Of a stretch of 64,000 nt of DNA, positions 44,204 to 50,678 are shown in pieces. The stretch is from Paraconexibacter algicola (GTDB lineage Bacteria; Actinomycetota; Thermoleophilia; Solirubrobacterales; Solirubrobacteraceae): NCBI RefSeq assembly GCF_003044185.1, contig NZ_PYYB01000002.1, positions 248,001-312,000 of the forward strand, in the 5' to 3' direction. A program made the position numbers and the translations under genes. The number at the start of each line of letters is the position of its first letter. Position 1 is the first letter of the stretch. The notes beneath the pieces are model-generated. The model ran no database searches. It had not been told where the DNA came from and saw only the letters and a program-made list of their open reading frames with translations.

Positions 44204-44297
44204 CCACACCTGGGTGTGGGATCCCGCCACCCCGGGGGTGGAAGGTGTGACCCCGGGGTGCCTGGGACGGGAGGGCGTGCGGGCGGAAGCTGCTTCC
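44204..44297 (+). promoter_or_regulatory. Cluster of palindromes between FHA-HTH and ECF sigma genes
   Basis: Three inverted repeats, CCACACC-TG-GGTGTGG (44204-44219), CCACCCC-G-GGGGTGG (44227-44241) and ACCCCGGGGT (44250-44259), have centres 20-23 bp apart, i.e. on one face of the helix. A fourth, GGAAGC-T-GCTTCC (44285-44297), precedes the sigma factor Shine-Dalgarno sequence. This looks like a multi-site operator, perhaps for the FHA-HTH protein. Confidence 0.55.
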
Positions 44298-44326
44298 ACC
44301 ACCCGACGCGACGAAGGACGACCACC

Positions 44327-44908
44327 GTGACCACCCTGCTGCTGCACCCCACCACCGCCCGCACCGCCACCGACGAGGAGCTCGTCGCCGCCGTGCGCGA
44401 CGGCGCCCACGGCGCGTTCGAGGCGATCCACGCCCGCTACGCCCACGCCCTGCTGGCCTACGCCCGCAACCTGCTCGGGGGCGCGCACCACGACGCCGAG
44501 GAGTGCGTCCAGGACGCGTTCGTCCGCGCGCTGCGCGCGCTGCGCGCCGACCCGGACCGGGAGATCACGCTGAAGGCGTGGCTCTACACGATCGTCCGCA
44601 ACGCCTGCCTGGACCGGCTGCGCAGCCGCACGAGCCGCTCGACCGTCGGCCTCGACGACCTCGGGGCGCTGCTGTCCGACCGCAGCGGCGACCCGCACGA
44701 CGTGCTGGCGCGGCGCGAGGCGGTCCGCGAGGTGGTCGCCCACGTCCGGGCGCTGCCCGAGCGCCAGCGGCTGGCGCTCGTGCGCCACGAGCTGGAGGGC
44801 CGCTCGCACGTCCACGTCGCGGCGAGCCTCGGCGTGACCCCCGGGGCCTCGAAGGCGCTCGTGCACCGCGCCCGGCAGGGCGTCAACGCCGCGGCGGTCG
44901 CGGCCTGA
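44327..44908 (+). CDS. ECF-family RNA polymerase sigma factor
   Basis: 193 residues from the GTG at 44327, preceded by AAGGA at eight bases. Region 2 shows HDAEECVQDAFVRALRALRA and LKAWLYTIVRNACLDRLRSR; region 4 shows GRSHVHVAASLGVTPGASKA with the HTH. No anti-sigma factor is adjacent. It is divergent from the FHA-HTH gene and near the Ser/Thr kinase, which suggests control through phosphorylation rather than an anti-sigma factor; this is inference. It overlaps the converging amidotransferase gene by 26 bp. Confidence 0.9.
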   Translation: MTTLLLHPTTARTATDEELVAAVRDGAHGAFEAIHARYAHALLAYARNLLGGAHHDAEECVQDAFVRALRALRADPDREITLKAWLYTIVRNACLDRLRSRTSRSTVGLDDLGALLSDRSGDPHDVLARREAVREVVAHVRALPERQRLALVRHELEGRSHVHVAASLGVTPGASKALVHRARQGVNAAAVAA

Positions 44909-45644
44909 CGGCCGCCTGCGCGTCGCGCAGCGCGGCGACCTCGCGCACGAACGCGGCGACGACCGGGCTCCCGGGATCGACCTCGGGGTGCCACTGCACC
45001 CCGACCGCGAGCCGGCGTCCCGGGTCCTCGATCGCCTCGACGAGGCCGTCGAACGGGGCCCGACCGCTGACGACGAGCCCGGCGCCGAGCGCGTCGACCG
45101 CCTGGTGGTGGTGCGAGAAGGTCCGGTGCACCGTCTCCCCCGCCAGCCGCGCCGCCGCCGAGCCGGGCTCGAGCGCGACCTCGTGCTCGTTGCCCGCCCA
45201 CGCGCCGACGGTCCGCCGGTGCTCCTCGGTGCCGAGCACGTCGGGGAGGTGCTGCACGAGCGAGCCTCCACGCGCCACGTTGAGCACCTGCATGCCGCGG
45301 CAGATCCCCAGCAGCGGCAGGTCACGCTCCAACGCCCGGCGGGCGAGCGCGAGCTCGTAGGCGTCGCGCTCGGGCGTGGTGACGGTGACCGCCGGGTCGC
45401 GCTGCGCCCCGTAGGAGGCGGGGTCGACGTCGGTGCCGCCGGTGAGCAGCAGTCCGTCGAGGAGGTCGAGCACCTCGTCGGGATCGTCGCGGTAGGCGGG
45501 GTCGGGCACGAGCATCAGCGCGTGCCCGCCACCGCGCTGCACGGCCTCGTGGTAGGCGGACGGGTTGAACGCGGCGGGCTCGTTCCAGGCGCCGTAGCGG
45601 ACGGGCTCGACCGAGGACGTGATACCGATGACGGGGCGCGACAC
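44883..45644 (-). CDS. Gamma-glutamyl-gamma-aminobutyrate hydrolase family protein (class I amidotransferase fold)
   Basis: 253 residues, GTG start. Peptidase C26 signatures: VIGITSSVEP, LLLTGGTDVDPASYG, nucleophile Cys in GICRGMQVLNVA, and the His/Glu of VQWHPEVDP. PuuD-type enzymes hydrolyse gamma-glutamyl-GABA in putrescine breakdown; other C26 members have different substrates, and no puu genes are nearby. TAGGAT lies six bases before the GTG. Its 3' end overlaps the sigma factor gene. Confidence 0.88.
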   Translation of the reverse strand: MSRPVIGITSSVEPVRYGAWNEPAAFNPSAYHEAVQRGGGHALMLVPDPAYRDDPDEVLDLLDGLLLTGGTDVDPASYGAQRDPAVTVTTPERDAYELALARRALERDLPLLGICRGMQVLNVARGGSLVQHLPDVLGTEEHRRTVGAWAGNEHEVALEPGSAAARLAGETVHRTFSHHHQAVDALGAGLVVSGRAPFDGLVEAIEDPGRRLAVGVQWHPEVDPGSPVVAAFVREVAALRDAQAAVRPRPPRR

Positions 45645-45650
45645 ACGGCG

Positions 45651-45669
45651 ATCCTACGGTCCATAGGAT
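45651..45669. promoter_or_regulatory. Inverted-repeat divergent promoter
   Basis: ATCCTA (45651-45656), a 7-base spacer, then TAGGAT (45664-45669). Each half is the -10 of one gene: TAGGAT on the minus strand lies six bases before the amidotransferase GTG, and TAGGAT on the plus strand lies eight bases before the hydratase ATG. The whole intergenic region is 33 bp. Confidence 0.6.
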
Positions 45670-45677
45670 GCGCGCCC

Positions 45678-46508
45678 ATGAGCGACTACGTGCTCGCGCA
45701 GGAGACCCCGACGGTGCGGACCTACCGCAACGGCTCCGCGCTGAAGATCGAGCTCAACCGGCCGGAGGCCCTGAACGCCTTCAACGGCGCGCTGGCGCGG
45801 GAGCTCCAGCAGGAGCTGACGGCCGCCGCGCAGGACGACGAGATCCGCGCGGTGATGCTCACCGGGGCGGGGCGCGCGTTCTCCTCCGGAGCCGACCTCA
45901 TGTCCTTCCAGGACACCGAGGACCCGGTGCCGGTGACCGAGAACGGCCGGCCGGACCTCCGCAAGACGCTGCACGACCGCTACCACCCGATCATCGAGAC
46001 GCTGCGCTCGATGCCCAAGCCGGTCGTCAGCGCCGTCAACGGGCCCTGCGTCGGGGTCGGGCTGGGCATCGCGCTCGCCGGCGACCTCGTCGTGGCGCAC
46101 GAGAGCGCCTACTTCCTGCTCGCGTTCGTCAACATCGGGCTCGTGCCCGACGGCGGCTCCTCCCTCTTCGTCCCGGCGCGCATCGGCGCCGCCCGCGCCG
46201 CCGAGATGGCGATGCTCGGGGAGAAGGTCCCCGCGGCACAGGCCCTGGAGTGGGGCCTCGTCAACCGCGTCCACGACGACGCGAGCTTCATGCCCGAGGC
46301 CGAGAGGCTCCTGGAGCGCCTCGCCACCGGGCCGACCCGGTCCTACGCCGGGACCAAGCGCCAGCTCAACGCGCACGCGATGCACAGCCTCACCGCGCAG
46401 CTGGCCCTGGAGGCCGACATCCAGCAGGAGATGGCCGATACGGCCGACTTCATCGAGGGTGGCATGTCCTTCGCGCAGAAGCGCCCGCCCGCCTTCTCGG
46501 GTCGCTAG
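45678..46508 (+). CDS. Enoyl-CoA hydratase/isomerase
   Basis: 276 residues from the ATG at 45678 (an ATG at 45668 is out of frame). Crotonase fold with oxyanion-hole segments AFSSGADLMSFQD and GPCVGVGLGIALAGD, and NIGLVPDGGSSLFVP where ordinary hydratases have a catalytic Glu; the Asp here is closer to PaaG-type isomerases. It acts on enoyl-CoA in fatty-acid or phenylacetate degradation. Probable TAGGAT leaderless promoter. Confidence 0.9.
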   Translation: MSDYVLAQETPTVRTYRNGSALKIELNRPEALNAFNGALARELQQELTAAAQDDEIRAVMLTGAGRAFSSGADLMSFQDTEDPVPVTENGRPDLRKTLHDRYHPIIETLRSMPKPVVSAVNGPCVGVGLGIALAGDLVVAHESAYFLLAFVNIGLVPDGGSSLFVPARIGAARAAEMAMLGEKVPAAQALEWGLVNRVHDDASFMPEAERLLERLATGPTRSYAGTKRQLNAHAMHSLTAQLALEADIQQEMADTADFIEGGMSFAQKRPPAFSGR

Positions 46509-46560
46509 GGCGCCAGGCAGGACTCGATCCGGCCGATCACCAACTAATATCCCCGCCGCC

Positions 46561-47496
46561 GTGAGTGCCATGAACCTGATCTCCACCCGCCGCCGGACGC
46601 TCGTCCTGGCGCTGCTCGCCATCTTCGGCCTGACGCTGGTCCTCTCGGGGACCGCCTCCGCCGACCTCCTCACGCCGGAGGACGGTGGCTCCCCGAACGC
46701 CGACAAGATCGACGATCTCTACAAGTTCGTCCTCGTCATCGCCGTCATCATCTTCGTCGTCGTCGAGGGCGCGCTGTTCTACTCGATCTACAAGTACCGG
46801 GCCCGCAAGGGCGCGGTCGCCGCGCAGATCCACGGCAACACGCGCCTGGAGATCGGCTGGACCGCCGGCGCCGCCGCGATCCTCGTCGTCCTCGCCGTGC
46901 TGACGTTCGTCCAGCTCGGGGACATCCGCAACCCGGAGAACTCCGGGCCCAACGGCCTCCCGCTCGCCGACGGCGTCCAGACCGCCAGCGTCACCAAGCG
47001 CCTGCCCCCGAACGGCAAGAGCCTCAACATCGAGGTCAACGGCCAGCAGTACGTGTGGCGCTACACCTACAACGGCGACAACGACGGCAACCCGCTGAAC
47101 GACCCCTTCGCCTACGAGGAGATGGTCGTCCCCACCGACACCACCGTGACGCTCGACATCCGCGCACAGGACGTCGCCCACTCGTGGTGGATCCCGGCCC
47201 TCGGCGGCAAGTTCGACGCCGTCCCGGGCTACACGAACCACACCTGGTTCAAGATCAGCAAGCCCGGCGTGTACACGGGCCAGTGCGCCGAGCTCTGCGG
47301 CCGCAACCACGCCAACATGACGGCCCGCGTCCGCGCCGTGCCGCCCGCCGAGTACGAGCGGTGGATCGCCCAGCAGACCACCGCGATCCAGGACGCCAAC
47401 AAGGCCGCCCAGGTCAAGCGCCGCCAGGTCGAGAGCGAGCTGTCCGGTGACAGCGCCGCCGCCGGCTCGGGCGCCTCCACCACCGAGATGCCCTGA
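46561..47496 (+). CDS. ctaC: Cytochrome c oxidase subunit II, aa3 type
   Basis: 311 residues from GTG 46561 (ATG 46570 also in frame). An N-terminal signal/anchor (LVLALLAIFGLTLVLSGTAS) is followed by two transmembrane helices and a cupredoxin domain holding the binuclear CuA site: His207, Cys242, Cys246, His250, Met253 (GQCAELCGRNHANM). There is no C-terminal cytochrome c domain, unlike the copy at 54.4 kb. It accepts electrons from cytochrome c and passes them to subunit I. TAATAT (46545-46550) is a good -10. First gene of the ctaC-ctaD-ctaB operon. Confidence 0.95.
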   Translation: MSAMNLISTRRRTLVLALLAIFGLTLVLSGTASADLLTPEDGGSPNADKIDDLYKFVLVIAVIIFVVVEGALFYSIYKYRARKGAVAAQIHGNTRLEIGWTAGAAAILVVLAVLTFVQLGDIRNPENSGPNGLPLADGVQTASVTKRLPPNGKSLNIEVNGQQYVWRYTYNGDNDGNPLNDPFAYEEMVVPTDTTVTLDIRAQDVAHSWWIPALGGKFDAVPGYTNHTWFKISKPGVYTGQCAELCGRNHANMTARVRAVPPAEYERWIAQQTTAIQDANKAAQVKRRQVESELSGDSAAAGSGASTTEMP

Positions 47497-47519
47497 CCCC
47501 TCGAGGACCCTCAGCTCTT

Positions 47520-49223
47520 ATGGCCACTGCCACTGCCACGAACACCACCGCCGCCGTCCCGCAGATCGTCGCCCACGGCGTCGAGAAGCCGAACACGGGC
47601 TGGACGTCGTGGGTCACCACGACGGACCACAAGAAGATCGGGATCATGTACCTGGTCTCGACGTTCGTCTTCTTCATCCTGGGCGGCGTCGAGGCGCTCA
47701 TGATCCGCCTGCAGCTCTCGCAGGCGGACAACACCCTCCTCTCCCCGGAGGTCTACAACCAGCTGTTCACGATGCACGGGACGACGATGATCTTCCTGTT
47801 CGTCGTGCCGATCATGGCCGGCTTCGGCAACTACTTCGTGCCGCTCATGATCGGGGCCCGGGACATGGCGTTCCCGAAGCTCAACGCGCTGTCGTTCTGG
47901 ATGCTCACCGCCGGTGGCGTCGTCTTCTACGCGTCGATCTTCTTCTCCCCGCCGGAGTGCGGCTGGACCTGCTACTCGCCGCTGTCGGACGACACGTACC
48001 TGCCGTCCGGAGGCGTCGACGCCTGGATCTTCCTGATCCACCTCACGGGCATCAGCTCGCTCGTCGGTGCGATCAACTTCTACGCGACGATCGCGAACAT
48101 GCGTGCGCCCGGCATGGGCTGGGGTCGCATGCCGCTGTTCTGCTGGGCGATCCTCGTCTACGCGATCCTGCTGATCCTCGCGCTGCCGGTCATCGCGGGC
48201 GCGGTCACGCTGCTGCTGACCGACCGCCACTTCGGCACCCACTTCTACGACGCGTCCCAGGGCGGCTCGCCGCTGCTGTGGCAGCACCTGTTCTGGTTCT
48301 TCGGGCACCCCGAGGTCTACATCATGGTGCTGCCGGGCTTCGGGATCATCTCCGAGATCCTGCCGGTGTTCAGCCGCAAGCCGATCTTCGGCTACAAGGC
48401 GATCGCCGCGTCGACCGTCGTGATCGCGTTCCTCGGCCTCCTGGTCTGGGCGCACCACATGTTCTCGACGCCGAGCCCGACGATCGTCCTCGTCTTCTTC
48501 ATGCTCAGCTCGTTCCTGATCGCCGTCCCGACCGGCGTGAAGATGTTCAACTGGATCGCCACGCTCTGGCGCGGCACGATCGAGTTCACGGTCGCGATGC
48601 TGTTCGCGATCGGCTTCCTCTTCACGTTCCTCATCGGCGGCATCACCGGCATCTTCCTGGCGATCTTCCCGGTCGACTGGCAGCTGACCGACACGTACTT
48701 CGTCGTGGCCCACCTGCACTACGTGCTGGTCGGCGGCGCGGTCCTGTCGATCTTCGCCGGCATCTACTACTGGTTCCCGAAGATGACGGGTCGGATGCTC
48801 GGCGAGGGCCTGGGCAAGCTCAGCTTCTGGCTCATGCTCATCGGCTTCCACGTCACCTTCCTCATCCAGCACTCGATCGGCCTCGACGGCATGCCCCGTC
48901 GCGTCTACGAGTACCCGGACGTCGGAAACCTCGAGCTGTACAACCTGATCTCCACGATCGGCTCCTTCATCCTCGCCCTCGGCGTGCTCGTGACGATCAT
49001 CAACGTCGTGATCTCGCTGAAGAAGGGCGCGGTCTCCGGGCCCGACCCGTGGAAGGGCAACACGCTCGAGTGGTACACGACCTCGCCGCCGCCGGTGAAC
49101 AACTTCGACTCCGTGCCGCGCATCCGCTCGGTCGAGCCGATGAAGGACATCCGCCGGCAGGTCCTGCGCCAGCAGACCGAGAAGGCGCCGGTCGTCGACG
49201 CCGAGGCGCCCGCCACCGCGTAG
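47520..49223 (+). CDS. ctaD: Cytochrome c oxidase subunit I, A1-type heme-copper oxidase
   Basis: 567 residues, about twelve transmembrane helices. The D-channel glutamate is present: FGHPEVY, Glu265. Heme and CuB ligands include WAHHMF and the HxH region of VAHLHYVLVGG. This is the A1 class of heme-copper oxidase (Glu in xGHPEV). It reduces O2 to water and pumps protons. It lies 23 bp after ctaC, with GAGGA upstream, and is followed by a hairpin, then ctaB. Confidence 0.97.
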   Translation: MATATATNTTAAVPQIVAHGVEKPNTGWTSWVTTTDHKKIGIMYLVSTFVFFILGGVEALMIRLQLSQADNTLLSPEVYNQLFTMHGTTMIFLFVVPIMAGFGNYFVPLMIGARDMAFPKLNALSFWMLTAGGVVFYASIFFSPPECGWTCYSPLSDDTYLPSGGVDAWIFLIHLTGISSLVGAINFYATIANMRAPGMGWGRMPLFCWAILVYAILLILALPVIAGAVTLLLTDRHFGTHFYDASQGGSPLLWQHLFWFFGHPEVYIMVLPGFGIISEILPVFSRKPIFGYKAIAASTVVIAFLGLLVWAHHMFSTPSPTIVLVFFMLSSFLIAVPTGVKMFNWIATLWRGTIEFTVAMLFAIGFLFTFLIGGITGIFLAIFPVDWQLTDTYFVVAHLHYVLVGGAVLSIFAGIYYWFPKMTGRMLGEGLGKLSFWLMLIGFHVTFLIQHSIGLDGMPRRVYEYPDVGNLELYNLISTIGSFILALGVLVTIINVVISLKKGAVSGPDPWKGNTLEWYTTSPPPVNNFDSVPRIRSVEPMKDIRRQVLRQQTEKAPVVDAEAPATA

Positions 49224-49229
49224 GACTGT

Positions 49230-49252
49230 CGCGGGGAGTTCGTCTCCCCGCG
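49230..49252 (+). terminator. Hairpin between ctaD and ctaB
   Basis: CGCGGGGAG/CTCCCCGCG, 9 bp with a TTCGT loop and no U tract. It may attenuate read-through into ctaB, which has its own TAGGCT -10 at 49271-49276. Confidence 0.5.
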
Positions 49253-49285
49253 CGTCCCTGCCCGTCCCGGTAGGCTCGCCCACCC

Positions 49286-50194
49286 ATGGCCTCGACCCGT
49301 GCCACGACCGTCCCGGCCGCGGCCGCTGCTCCCAGCGCCGCGCGCCAGCTGCTGTCGGACTACCTCGAGCTGACGAAGCCGAAGGTCCAGTCGCTGCTGC
49401 TGCTGACGACGGTCACGACGATGCTCGTCGCCGGGTCGCCGTCGGTCGGGCTGATCCTGCTGACCTGCCTGGGCGGCTACCTCGCCGCCGGCGGCGCGGG
49501 CGCGGTCAACCACTGGTACGACCGCGACATCGACCTCGCGATGGCGCGGACCGCCGACCGGCCGATCCCGTCCGGTCGTGTCAGCCCGCGCGCCGCGCTG
49601 ATCTACGGCTGCTCGCTCGCGGCCGCGTCGTTCGTCCTGATGTCGCTGACGATCAACGTGCTCGCCGCGAGCCTGTCGTTCTCGGGCTTCCTCGGCTACG
49701 TGTTCGTCTACACGGTGTGGCTCAAGCGCCGCACCCCGCAGAACATCGTCATCGGCGGTGCGGCCGGTGCCGTCCCGCCGCTGGTCGGCTGGGCCGCCGT
49801 CGAGGGGTCGCTCAGCGGCACCGCGATCTACCTCTTCGCGATCGTCTTCTTCTGGACCCCGCCCCACTTCTGGGCGCTCAGCATCCTCATGAAGGAGGAG
49901 TACGCCAAGGTCGGCGTGCCGATGCTGCCCACGGTCCGCGGCGAGCAGGAGACGCGCAAGCAGATCCTGCTCTACACGGTCCTGCTGTACGCCGTGACCC
50001 AGCTCCCGTTCTGCGCGGGCGGGATGGGCGCGATCTACCTCGTGTCCTCGCTGGTGCTCGGCGGTCTGTTCATCGCCGGCGCGGTGCGGCTGTACCGCCG
50101 GGCCGACCGGCAGTCCGCGCTGAAGCTGTACCTCTTCTCCCTCGCCTACCTGGCCCTGCTCTTCGCCGCGATGGTCGCGGACGCGAAGATCTGA
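49286..50194 (+). CDS. ctaB: Protoheme IX farnesyltransferase (heme O synthase)
   Basis: 302 residues, UbiA superfamily with eight or nine transmembrane helices. The prenyl-diphosphate-binding motif AVNHWYDRDIDLAM is followed by RTADRPIPSGRV, and a second Asp-poor loop WTPPHFWALS is diagnostic for CtaB. It makes heme O from heme B, needed by A-type oxidases. TAGGCT lies nine bases before ATG, suggesting a promoter separate from ctaCD. Confidence 0.96.
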   Translation: MASTRATTVPAAAAAPSAARQLLSDYLELTKPKVQSLLLLTTVTTMLVAGSPSVGLILLTCLGGYLAAGGAGAVNHWYDRDIDLAMARTADRPIPSGRVSPRAALIYGCSLAAASFVLMSLTINVLAASLSFSGFLGYVFVYTVWLKRRTPQNIVIGGAAGAVPPLVGWAAVEGSLSGTAIYLFAIVFFWTPPHFWALSILMKEEYAKVGVPMLPTVRGEQETRKQILLYTVLLYAVTQLPFCAGGMGAIYLVSSLVLGGLFIAGAVRLYRRADRQSALKLYLFSLAYLALLFAAMVADAKI

Positions 50195-50220
50195 GACACC
50201 CACTAGATTTCCAGGAACCT

Positions 50221-50331
50221 ATGGATCGCAAGCTCGCACGCAAGAACGTCCGGTCGGGGCTCATCACCACCGCCGTCGTGTTCTTCATGTTCGGTATGAC
50301 CTTCGTCGCCGCCTACATCTACGTCGCATGA
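50221..50331 (+). CDS. 36-residue membrane peptide in the oxidase operon
   Basis: MDRKLARKNVRSGLITTAVVFFMFGMTFVAAYIYVA: a basic N-terminus followed by one transmembrane helix, with AGGA four bases upstream. Its stop overlaps the next start as ATGA. It is probably a small subunit or assembly factor of the aa3 oxidase. I do not recognise a named family. Confidence 0.6.
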   Translation: MDRKLARKNVRSGLITTAVVFFMFGMTFVAAYIYVA

Positions 50332-50561
50332 GCGAGAACGAGCAGAACGTCCCGCCCGTCGGCGAGGAGATCCACCTCCCCGGTGGCAGCCTGCAGCCCC
50401 TGCTGCTCACGATCGGCACGACACTCGCCCTGCTGGGCATCACCTTCAGCTGGTACGTCTGCGCCTTCGGCGTGATCCTGTCCGTCGCGGTGATCGTCCG
50501 CTGGATCCAGGACACCCGCAAGGAGATCGAGTCGTTCCCCGCCGACCTCGGCCACCACTAG
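50328..50561 (+). CDS. 77-residue membrane protein, probable small oxidase subunit (subunit IV-like)
   Basis: A short hydrophilic leader with VPPVGEEIHLPGGS, two transmembrane helices (LLLTIGTTLALLGITFSWY and VCAFGVILSVAVIV), then a charged tail (RWIQDTRKEIESFPADL). Size, topology and position after ctaB and the 36-residue peptide fit a subunit IV-type accessory subunit of actinobacterial aa3 oxidases. Name not certain. Confidence 0.6.
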   Translation: MSENEQNVPPVGEEIHLPGGSLQPLLLTIGTTLALLGITFSWYVCAFGVILSVAVIVRWIQDTRKEIESFPADLGHH

Positions 50562-50587
50562 CGCCACCGTCAGCACCAGTCGTCTCG

Positions 50588-50616
50588 CCGAGGGCGCCCG
50601 TCACGGGCGCCCTCGG
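50588..50616 (+). terminator. Terminator of the aa3 oxidase operon
   Basis: A 13-bp perfect stem CCGAGGGCGCCCG/CGGGCGCCCTCGG with a TCA loop, 26 bp after the last operon stop. A short T-containing stretch (TCGTTCC) follows. Confidence 0.75.
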
Positions 50617-50678
50617 TCGTTCCGGGCCCCCGCCGCGACAGTCCCACATGAACGTCGCCGTTCGCATAGGCTCGCACC

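Noticed and set aside
34247-44293. A shared 14-mer (CGGGCGGAAGCTGC) at about 34250 and 44280
   Set aside because: For a 64-kb GC-rich sequence several shared 14-mers are expected by chance, and the surroundings do not match.
45668-46564. ATG at 45668 as start of the hydratase
   Set aside because: It is out of frame with the crotonase motifs; the frame from 45678 contains them all.
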